From contig JAKALI010000262.1 of the NCBI GenBank assembly GCA_021813195.1, positions 1-6,188 of the forward strand: 6,188 bases of DNA, given 5' to 3'. This stretch comes from Pseudomonadota bacterium (GTDB lineage Bacteria > Pseudomonadota > Alphaproteobacteria > Rhizobiales > Hyphomicrobiaceae). Below the pieces are notes generated by a model, which ran no database searches, had not been told where the DNA came from, and saw only the letters and a list, made by a program, of their open reading frames with translations. Positions 1 through 5,815 of the stretch are shown in pieces. Position 1 is the first letter of the stretch. Each line of letters starts with the position of its first letter. The position numbers and the translations under genes were made by a program.

Positions 1-427
1 GCGGGCTCGGCATGATGCGTTCCTGGCCGTGCGGCGGGCCTACCCGGGTTGCTCGTTTATCGTCACCGATGTGTGCGTTCCCATCTCGTGTCTGACAACA
101 TGTTTGGAAGAGACGATCGCTGATCTCTGCGAATTCGGATTGCCGGCACCGATCGTGGGGCATGTTGGAGATGGCAACTTTCATGCCCTGGCGGTTCTGG
201 ACCCCGCAGTCGGAGATTGTGAGATCCGAGCGGAGCGCGTTCTCGATCGGCTCGTCCGCCGCGCCGTCGCGATGGGGGGGACGTGCACGGGAGAGCACGG
301 TATCGGTCAAGGCAAGGCGTGCTACCTCGAATTGGAGGCCCAGACCGCGCTGCCGCTCATGCGCGATATCAAGCGGGCCCTCGATCCGTTGGGTATCCTC
401 AACCCCGGCAAGATCTTCCGCGATTGA
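1..427 (+). CDS. D-lactate dehydrogenase (cytochrome)-type FAD-linked oxidase, C-terminal fragment
   Basis: This is the 3' end of a gene whose start lies left of the window; the frame is open from base 2 to the TGA at 425-427, giving about 141 residues. It matches the C-terminal FAD-linked oxidase domain of the GlcD/DLD flavoproteins (VAO fold), which oxidise D-2-hydroxy acids such as D-lactate to the 2-oxo acid and pass electrons to cytochrome c or quinone. Visible motifs in order are TDVCVPIS (about bases 65-88), the His-containing GHVGDGNFH (about 158-184), GGTCTGEHGIGQGK (about 275-316) and the family ending LDPLGILNPGKIF. The two His-bearing motifs form the substrate and metal site in characterised relatives. 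The CTGEHGIG wording fits D-lactate dehydrogenase better than glycolate oxidase GlcD, but the substrate is inferred. One oddity is a Cys at 89-91 where relatives usually carry Arg (VPISR). It is probably functionally unrelated to the polysaccharide genes downstream. Confidence 0.9.
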   Translation, partial: RARHDAFLAVRRAYPGCSFIVTDVCVPISCLTTCLEETIADLCEFGLPAPIVGHVGDGNFHALAVLDPAVGDCEIRAERVLDRLVRRAVAMGGTCTGEHGIGQGKACYLELEAQTALPLMRDIKRALDPLGILNPGKIFRD

Positions 428-430
428 CCC

Positions 431-475
431 TTCGCAACGCTCAGGTGTTGAGCCCGGGGCAGTTGCGCGAATTTT
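431..475 (+). terminator. candidate rho-independent terminator after the oxidase gene
   Basis: The outer stem pairs TTCGCAAC (431-438) with GTTGCGCGAA (462-471), 8 bp with a 2-base bulge. An inner hairpin pairs GCTCA (439-443) with TGAGC (449-453). Four T residues (472-475) follow directly, and the structure starts 4 bases after the oxidase stop. The T-run is short and the stem imperfect, so termination is an inference. If real, it separates the oxidase from the polysaccharide genes. Confidence 0.4.
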
Positions 476-684
476 GCCTGCTCACTTCGTTAAAAAAGGG
501 TTGACGAGATTGGGCGCGCCGCCCCGTTCCCCTTGATCCTCCCGTCGAGCGGTCTTTCAGCAATGCAACCCAATTGTACGTAGATGCTGAAGGCGGTGTT
601 AACTCTGGCCGTGTCAGAACGACTGAGGATCAGCGGCCGGCTTCCCCGGTCGCCGATCGCTGTTGCGTAACGGATTGTCGGTTC
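476..684 (+). other. leader region upstream of the PilZ-HlyD gene
   Basis: I see no supported gene here. An in-frame TTG at 574 could extend the downstream protein by 37 residues, but that stretch looks unlike a protein domain. The region should hold the promoter of the polysaccharide genes. No convincing -35/-10 pair or sigma-54 site is visible; a TTGACG at 501-506 lacks a partner at the right distance. The clear structure is the hairpin at 633-653. Confidence 0.5.
633..653 (+). promoter_or_regulatory. GC-rich stem-loop in the leader of the PilZ-HlyD gene
   Basis: GCGGCCGG (633-640) pairs with CCGGTCGC (646-653) around a 5-base loop, 8 bp including one G·T pair. It ends 31 bases before the preferred ATG at 685. 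No T-run follows, so it is not a standard terminator. It could influence mRNA stability or translation. If translation actually starts at TTG 574 it would lie inside the coding region. Confidence 0.3.
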
Positions 685-2316
685 ATGGCGGTCAGAGTCA
701 GACGGGAGCGACCGGATCAACGGCGCCACCATCGGGTCACCGCACCTCTCTACGTTGAGGTCGGCGGCGCGACGATGCGCGCCGCCGACTGGTCATTGGG
801 TGGCCTGCGCGTCGAGCACTTCCCCGGGAAGTTGCCCGCAATCGGCTCCGAAATCGAACTCGCCCTCACGCTGCCCTTTCAGGGCTTCGACGTCGGCTTT
901 AAGGTCGAAGCGGAGGTCGTACGCACCAATCCCGCCGAAGGCATGTTCGCCGTACGCTACACCCGCATCGGGGAGCGTGAGCGGGAACTGATGCAGCACT
1001 TCATCGAGGAGCTGATCCGCGGCTCCATGGTGGATGTGGAAGATACGATCCAGCGCATCGACGTGCCTGTCACGCCGGCATCCCTTCAGCCGGATTTGCC
1101 CAAAGCGGCCGACCAGATGGTGCCACTGCGTCGCCGGCCTTCCAAGCTGGTCGTGATGTCGAGCCTTTACCTGGCCATCGGCGCGCTTGTTTTCGGCTAC
1201 GCTGCAATCATCGCGTATTCAAATTTCTTTCGTTTGGAAGTGGAAACGGCCGTCATCGCTGCGCCGGTTGAAACGATCGTCGCCAAGTCTGATGGAATTG
1301 TCGAACTTGCAGGCTTAGAGCCTGGGCGTCCGGTCAAGGCCGATGACATCGTGGCGCGGCTCATCGATGCCCAGATTGAGCGTGAGATCAAACTCGCGGA
1401 GATCTCGGTTCAGGAAAAGAAAGCGCGCCTCGCATTTGCTAAGCGGCGGCAGCTCGAGGAGCTCGAACGCGTTCGCTCCTACGCGGCGATCGAAATGAAG
1501 AACGTCGCCCAGACTGAGGTTGAACTGCAGAGCACGGCGCAACAGCTGGATCTCGCCCGGCGCAACTTGCAGCGGCTCGCCTCGCTGCACGCAAAGGGCT
1601 TCACAACCGACGCCAAGCTCGACGAAGCACGCCGCGAAGTGATGAAGCTTGAAAAGGAACATGAAATCCGCCGTATCGAGTTATCCGCGCGCACCGAGCT
1701 CGCGTCCCACAATTCGGGTCGGCGCCTCTACTCGGGTGATGCCACGATTGGCAATGCCAGTATAGTCGGCCAGGCTGCACAGATCGAAGCCGAAGTGCGC
1801 TTGCTTGAACACGAGATCAAGCTCGCCCAGCAGCGCTACATAACAGAATTGAGTCAGCGCGAGCGAGCCGCCATGCGCGCACCGTTCGATGGCACCGTGG
1901 TTGAGGTGAGAAAACCCAGTCGCGCGGATGTGCGCCGCGGCGACGTGATTGCACTCATCGAAGATCGCTCGCAACGCCATGTCACCGCCTGGCTCTCGCA
2001 GGACGAAGTTGCGCGCGTTGGGCTCGGCGATGAAGTCGTGCTTTTTCTGCCGGCGCTGCAGGAAAGCCTGACGGGTCGCGTGGCGCGGATCGACCGAACG
2101 AGTGCTTTCATTCGCGAGCAGGATAAGCAAGGGTCCGCAGCCTACGAATGGCGGGGATCGAAAGATCGATCCGCCCAAGTCGTGATCCAATTTTCTGAAC
2201 CGCAGCTCGTGAGTGATCCTGAGCGCTATCGACCCGGCCTGCCCGTGATTGCCATTTTTTCACAACGCTCGACGAACCCCATCCTATCGGGGATCGGCAG
2301 GGCGTTAGGATTGTGA
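685..2316 (+). CDS. alg44: Alg44-like PilZ / HlyD membrane-fusion protein of an alginate-type synthase
   Basis: A 543-residue inner-membrane protein with the domain order of Pseudomonas Alg44: cytoplasmic PilZ, one transmembrane helix, periplasmic HlyD-type adaptor. The PilZ domain (about 13-112) has both c-di-GMP motifs, RxxxR (R13-R17) and DxSxxG (D35, S37, G40), so binding is predicted. A basic RRR precedes the membrane helix (about 155-179). The first biotinyl-lipoyl half is around 190-228, a charged helical hairpin runs about 232-394, and the second lipoyl half starts at RAPFDG (398-403), followed by a beta-barrel-like region with AWLSQDEV. In Alg44, c-di-GMP binding activates the Alg8 polymerase. 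Pseudomonas Alg44 is about 390 residues; the extra length here is mainly the hairpin. ATG 685 is preferred because it sits just before the PilZ domain; no good Shine-Dalgarno is visible, and TTG 574 is the alternative. The stop overlaps the next gene by 4 bases, implying an operon. The symbol is given by homology. Confidence 0.85.
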   Translation: MAVRVRRERPDQRRHHRVTAPLYVEVGGATMRAADWSLGGLRVEHFPGKLPAIGSEIELALTLPFQGFDVGFKVEAEVVRTNPAEGMFAVRYTRIGERERELMQHFIEELIRGSMVDVEDTIQRIDVPVTPASLQPDLPKAADQMVPLRRRPSKLVVMSSLYLAIGALVFGYAAIIAYSNFFRLEVETAVIAAPVETIVAKSDGIVELAGLEPGRPVKADDIVARLIDAQIEREIKLAEISVQEKKARLAFAKRRQLEELERVRSYAAIEMKNVAQTEVELQSTAQQLDLARRNLQRLASLHAKGFTTDAKLDEARREVMKLEKEHEIRRIELSARTELASHNSGRRLYSGDATIGNASIVGQAAQIEAEVRLLEHEIKLAQQRYITELSQRERAAMRAPFDGTVVEVRKPSRADVRRGDVIALIEDRSQRHVTAWLSQDEVARVGLGDEVVLFLPALQESLTGRVARIDRTSAFIREQDKQGSAAYEWRGSKDRSAQVVIQFSEPQLVSDPERYRPGLPVIAIFSQRSTNPILSGIGRALGL

Positions 2317-3914
2317 GATCGGACGCCATGAGGGTCACAAATGGCGGCCTGATTTTGGAGGACCCGACCAAGCCCTTGCCGCCAGGCGTCAAGTGGTCGG
2401 CCGGGGTGCAAATCCAGCTTCTGCTCTACTGGTCGGTCTGTTTTATTGCGCTGACGCAGATACCGAACAACCTCTACGATCCGACGACCAATGAGATCGT
2501 CCTCGTCGTCGGTCTGCTGGGCGTGTGGCGGTATCTGTGGTGGTTCAATCACTTCGTGCGCGCCCTCATTTTCGAAAAGATCACATATCCGCGCATGCGG
2601 GATCGTGCGGCTGCGCTCTGGGAGTCCGGTTGGCGGCCGCGCCACATTCACATCCAGATGACGACGTTCCGTGAGCATCGGGAGATCTCAGAAGCCGTCA
2701 TCCGCGCCTTGTGCAAGGAGATCCGCGAGGCCGGCGTCCCGGCGACGATCTGGCTTGGCTCGAGCGAGGCGAGTGACGAAATCAAAATCGCAAACCACTT
2801 AAAGCGCGTCGGCGACGACCTCGACATCACGCTGCGCATCATCCGCCAGAATCAGCCTGGCAAGCGCGTTGCGATCGCACTTATTCTGCGTGCGATGTCG
2901 CGCGAGGGGCTCGGATCCGACGACATCGTAATCTTCATGGACGGCGACTTCGTTCTCCACCCCGGCGCCATCCGCAAATGTTTTCCACTATTTGCCCTCG
3001 ACCCTGAACTGCACGCGCTGACGACCGACGAGCATGTTCTCGTCAAAGGGCCCCGCTGGATGCAGACGTGGCTTGATATGCGTTTCTCGCAGCGGCGGCT
3101 CGCTATGCAAAGCCATGCGCTCTCCAATCGTGTCTTGACGCTGACCGGCCGCTTTTCGGTCTTTCGCGCAACGCACATTACAAGCCACGAGTTCATTCGG
3201 CTGCAGGAGGCAGACTACCTCGATCATTGGCTGTGGGGGACGTTCCGCTTTCTATCCGGGGACGACAAAAGCACCTGGTATACGCTCTTGAAGCACGGCG
3301 TAAAAATGACCTACGTACCGGATGCAGCCGGCACGACCATTGAGGTCGTGGAGGGGTCGGGGCGGACGCGCATGGTCGAAAACCTGCGGCGCTGGTCGGG
3401 CAATATGCTGCGCAACGGGCAGCGGGCCATCGCGTTGGGCCCGCGGCGCATGCCGTTCTTCATTTGGTGGTGCTGCGTTGATCAGCGTCTTGCGATGTGG
3501 ACGATGCTGTTTTCACCTATGTTGGCGATCGCCGGAACGATGAAATTTGGTTTACCGTTTTTGATGGCCTATGCGGTCTATATCGCGGTGACGCGCGGGA
3601 TGCTGTCGATGGTGCTGTTCCGGTACGCGCGCAAAGTCGATCTCGGCTACATCTGGACGCTCTACGCCAACCAGCTGCTGAACGCCGGTGTAAAAGTCTA
3701 CATGCAGTGGCGGCTCGCCAAGCAGAAGTGGGCGAACCGCGGCAACCAGAAACAGGGGTTTGCAGCTGGAGGGCGGATTGCGGCATTCCGTGAGGCCATG
3801 GCGGCATATCTGACTGCGCTGTCGTTCACCGGTCTGATGCTCGCCGTCATGGTTTACACGCGGTTGATCGATGTGCCGAGTTGGACTGCACTCAAAATAC
3901 TGCTCGGTGCATGA
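2313..3914 (+). CDS. alg8: Alg8-like family 2 glycosyltransferase (mannuronan synthase homologue)
   Basis: A 533-residue processive GT2 enzyme, predicted to add mannuronic acid from GDP-mannuronate to a growing chain while moving it across the inner membrane. Two N-terminal membrane helices (about 32-50 and 61-80) precede the cytoplasmic catalytic domain. DGD (210-212) is the nucleotide-sugar/metal DxD site. FxxxRLTLTGRFSVFRAT-type residues (NRVLTLTGRFSVFRAT) are highly Alg8-like, GDDKSTWY (316-323) carries the catalytic acidic pair D317/D318, and NLRRW (357-361) sits where processive synthases have QxxRW. Hydrophobic segments at about 382-408, 411-436 and 497-517 form the C-terminal membrane part. 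The length is somewhat above Pseudomonas Alg8 (about 494). GTG 2313 overlaps the upstream stop as GTGA, which suggests translational coupling; ATG 2328 is a close alternative giving 528 residues. Pairing with a PilZ-HlyD partner supports the Alg8 call over cellulose or hyaluronan synthase. The actual polymer is inferred. Confidence 0.88.
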   Translation: MRSDAMRVTNGGLILEDPTKPLPPGVKWSAGVQIQLLLYWSVCFIALTQIPNNLYDPTTNEIVLVVGLLGVWRYLWWFNHFVRALIFEKITYPRMRDRAAALWESGWRPRHIHIQMTTFREHREISEAVIRALCKEIREAGVPATIWLGSSEASDEIKIANHLKRVGDDLDITLRIIRQNQPGKRVAIALILRAMSREGLGSDDIVIFMDGDFVLHPGAIRKCFPLFALDPELHALTTDEHVLVKGPRWMQTWLDMRFSQRRLAMQSHALSNRVLTLTGRFSVFRATHITSHEFIRLQEADYLDHWLWGTFRFLSGDDKSTWYTLLKHGVKMTYVPDAAGTTIEVVEGSGRTRMVENLRRWSGNMLRNGQRAIALGPRRMPFFIWWCCVDQRLAMWTMLFSPMLAIAGTMKFGLPFLMAYAVYIAVTRGMLSMVLFRYARKVDLGYIWTLYANQLLNAGVKVYMQWRLAKQKWANRGNQKQGFAAGGRIAAFREAMAAYLTALSFTGLMLAVMVYTRLIDVPSWTALKILLGA

Positions 3915-4109
3915 ATTCGGCCGATGCGGACAATTTTAGCAATCCGCTTCAGCGGAATTTGAGCGGCTTCTGACATCCTCTCTTCACCACAGCGGTTGGA
4001 AGCGATCGCGCGGGTGCGCACGCAGGTGCGTCAGGCTCTGCGCCGTGCCAATTCGGCGTGTGCCTCGATGGTGGATAGGAATGGCGGGGACTGCAGGAGC
4101 ATGACACTC
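3915..4109 (+). other. gap between polymerase and dehydrogenase genes, with a weak hairpin
   Basis: A 195-base stretch after the polymerase stop. It holds a short stem, TCCGC (3943-3947) with GCGGA (3952-3956) around a TTCA loop, with T-rich flanks on both sides (ATTTT before, ATTTG after). The stem is too short for a confident terminator. The dehydrogenase frame is open back to a TTG at 3996, so part of this stretch could code for an Arg-rich extension. The gap may hold a separate promoter for the dehydrogenase, but none is recognisable. Confidence 0.4.
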
Positions 4110-5522
4110 ATGAATATCGCAGCGCGAACCGATAATGGGAGGGGCGTGGCGCGTATGGCGGCGCATGCCAGAAGCGACAGCGTGCTGCCGGCCATCAGCG
4201 TCATCGGGCTCGGCTATGTCGGTGCGGTTTCGATGGCCTGTTTGTCGCATCTGGGCTTCCGCATGGTCGGTGTCGACGTATCGCGCGAGAAAGTCGACGC
4301 GATACGAGCGGGTCGGGCGCCGATCGTCGAAGACCGCCTGGGCGACTTGTTGAGCGAGGGTGCACGTAAGGGTCTCATCGATGCAACGGACAATCTCGTT
4401 GCCGCCGTGCTCGATACCGACGTCACCTTTCTCTCGGTGGGCACGCCGACGGCAAAGGACGGCGGTTGCGACTTCACGTTCGTGCGTCAGGCGAGCCGCG
4501 CCATCGGCCAGGCGATCGGTCTTAAAGAACACTATCATGTCGTCGTGCTGCGCTGCTCAGTACCCCCCGGCACTACGCTGGATGTCGTGGTGCCGGAGAT
4601 CGAAACGGCTTCCGGCAAGAAGCTGGGCACGGATTTTGGTGTCTGCTTTAATCCGGAGTTCCTGCGCGAGGGCGTAGCGGTATCCGACTTCTTCGCTCCA
4701 CCCAAGACGGTCGTAGGCGCATCCGACCAGCGCGCCGCCTCGTGTGTGAGCGCGATTTACGAAGCGATCGACAAGAACGTCATCTTTACGTCCATCGAAG
4801 CGGCCGAGATGGTGAAATATGTCGATAACGTCTGGCATGCGACGAAAGTCGCATTCGGCAATGAAGTGGGTCGCCTTTGCAAGCGGCTCGGCATCGACAG
4901 TCACGACGTGATGGATATCTTCGTCAAAGACACCAAGCTCAATCTGTCGCCGTACTACCTGAAGCCGGGATTTGCTTTCGGCGGCTCGTGCCTGCCCAAG
5001 GAAGTGCGCGCGGTCAGCCACATCGCCGCCGGGCTCGGCGTAAGCGTGCCGTTGATCGATAGCCTGATGCCCTCCAACCGCGCTCAGATCGACGAGGCTC
5101 TGCAACTCTTGGCTCCCCATCGCGGCAAGCGCATCGGGTTCCTCGGCGTGACCTTCAAGCCGGGAACCGACGACTTGCGCGAGAGTCCCACGCTCGAAGT
5201 TATGGCCCGACTGTTGAACGACGGCGAGACGATCCTTGCGCACGATCCCAATCTTGATTTCGGACCGCTGTTGCAGGGGCAGATCGACTACGTGCGCCAT
5301 GCAGTGCCTACGCAGGCTGCGCTGATGGATCGCTTACAGGCGCTCACGGTTGTTGATGCAGACGCACTTTTCGCTGCATGCGACGTCGTCGTCGTATCTC
5401 ACGCAACGCGCGAATTCCGCGATGCCGTTGCGCGCCGTCCCGCGCACGTCGTCGTAATCGATCTAGCGCGGCTGCACAGAGAGCGCGTGACGGAGGCCAC
5501 TTATCAGGGTATCGCCTGGTAG
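4110..5522 (+). CDS. algD: GDP-mannose 6-dehydrogenase (AlgD-like)
   Basis: A cytosolic NAD+-dependent four-electron dehydrogenase, predicted to convert GDP-mannose to GDP-mannuronic acid, the precursor for the upstream polymerase. With ATG 4110 it has 470 residues (Pseudomonas AlgD has 436). The N-terminal Rossmann domain has GLGYVG (33-38), followed by VGTP and NPEFLREG. The central domain has VKYVDNVWHATKVAFGNE. FAFGGSCLPKE contains the catalytic Cys294, and the C-terminal domain has GTDDLRESP. KLNLSPYYLKPG before the Cys motif and the QGIAW ending are typical of AlgD rather than UDP-glucose dehydrogenase. AGGAG at 4095-4099 is 10 bases before ATG 4110. ATG 4155, behind GGGAGGGG (4137-4144), would give 455 residues, closer to the family length; ATG 4101 and TTG 3996 are also in frame. 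Residues before about 29 have no family counterpart. Substrate assignment is by motif and context, not proven. Confidence 0.88.
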   Translation: MNIAARTDNGRGVARMAAHARSDSVLPAISVIGLGYVGAVSMACLSHLGFRMVGVDVSREKVDAIRAGRAPIVEDRLGDLLSEGARKGLIDATDNLVAAVLDTDVTFLSVGTPTAKDGGCDFTFVRQASRAIGQAIGLKEHYHVVVLRCSVPPGTTLDVVVPEIETASGKKLGTDFGVCFNPEFLREGVAVSDFFAPPKTVVGASDQRAASCVSAIYEAIDKNVIFTSIEAAEMVKYVDNVWHATKVAFGNEVGRLCKRLGIDSHDVMDIFVKDTKLNLSPYYLKPGFAFGGSCLPKEVRAVSHIAAGLGVSVPLIDSLMPSNRAQIDEALQLLAPHRGKRIGFLGVTFKPGTDDLRESPTLEVMARLLNDGETILAHDPNLDFGPLLQGQIDYVRHAVPTQAALMDRLQALTVVDADALFAACDVVVVSHATREFRDAVARRPAHVVVIDLARLHRERVTEATYQGIAW

Positions 5523-5550
5523 GATTTGAGCGCAGGGTGAATTCTTTCTT

Positions 5551-5580
5551 GACGCGGCGGTTCTGGTGGGCCGCCGCGTT
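5551..5580 (+). terminator. strong stem-loop after algD, possible transcript end
   Basis: ACGCGGCGG (5552-5560) pairs perfectly with CCGCCGCGT (5571-5579) around a 10-base loop, with an outer G·T pair (5551/5580). It starts 28 bases after the algD stop, the usual place for a terminator. There is no T-run after it on either strand, so intrinsic termination is doubtful. It may protect the 3' end of the mRNA or work with Rho. Confidence 0.4.
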
Positions 5581-5747
5581 CACCATTTCGGGACCAGCAA
5601 ATGTGCGTATTTCCCATCCCAGAGTGTCTGCGATCGCGCTGATTTACTTCCATGCAGACCTGAGAATTGGTTTGAATTTTAACAAAATGGAGGCTCGGAC
5701 CGCCACGAACTTTTTCAATGTTGCCACTAAAGATGAGAGCATCCGTA

Positions 5748-5767
5748 GACGGGGGCTCGTGCCCGTC
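5748..5767 (+). promoter_or_regulatory. stem-loop in the leader of the repeat-protein gene
   Basis: GACGGG (5748-5753) pairs with CCCGTC (5762-5767) around an 8-base loop. A slipped pairing with GGC/GCC and a 2-base bulge is also possible. It lies 48 bases before the ATG at 5816 and leaves the Shine-Dalgarno free. Its role is unknown. Confidence 0.25.
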
Positions 5768-5802
5768 ACAATTCGACTATGCGCGGGATGAGACCTGCGC
5801 TC

Positions 5803-5808
5803 GAGGAG
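5803..5808 (+). promoter_or_regulatory. Shine-Dalgarno of the repeat-protein gene
   Basis: GAGGAG ends 7 bases before ATG 5816. This is the best-placed ribosome binding site in the window and it fixes the start of the unassigned gene. Confidence 0.75.
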
Positions 5809-5815
5809 CAGACCG

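Larger units (their letters stand above)
5523..5815 (+). other. intergenic region between algD and the repeat-protein gene
   Basis: There is no supported gene in these 293 bases. The contents are a strong hairpin at 5551-5580, an AT-rich patch at about 5664-5690 that could be part of a promoter (no clean -35/-10 pair), a second hairpin at 5748-5767, and the Shine-Dalgarno of the next gene at 5803-5808. A 34-codon frame from ATG 5687 has no ribosome binding site and no recognisable sequence. Confidence 0.5.

Noticed and set aside
491..506. A-run followed by TTGACG, like an UP element with a -35 box
   Set aside because: No -10-like sequence lies 16-18 bases downstream; the stretch there is C/G-rich.
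574..602. Possible promoter TTGTAC (574-579) with TGTTAA (597-602), 17-base spacing
   Set aside because: Only about half of the positions match the consensus in each box, which is expected by chance at this length.
1681..2190. Minus-strand open frame of 169 codons opposite the PilZ-HlyD gene
   Set aside because: It is antisense to the second lipoyl half, with no recognisable domain and no sign of a ribosome binding site; a codon-bias shadow.
4557..5300. Minus-strand open frame of 247 codons opposite algD
   Set aside because: It lies wholly antisense to a gene with clear family motifs, its translation has no recognisable domain, and long antisense frames are common in GC-rich coding DNA.
5378..5791. 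Plus-strand 137-codon frame across the algD end and intergenic region
   Set aside because: Its first third is an Arg-rich out-of-frame reading of algD, it spans the strong hairpin at 5551-5580, and it shows no domain or ribosome binding site.
5687..5791. Small frame of 34 codons from ATG 5687
   Set aside because: It has no Shine-Dalgarno and no recognisable sequence, and it crosses the leader hairpin of the next gene.
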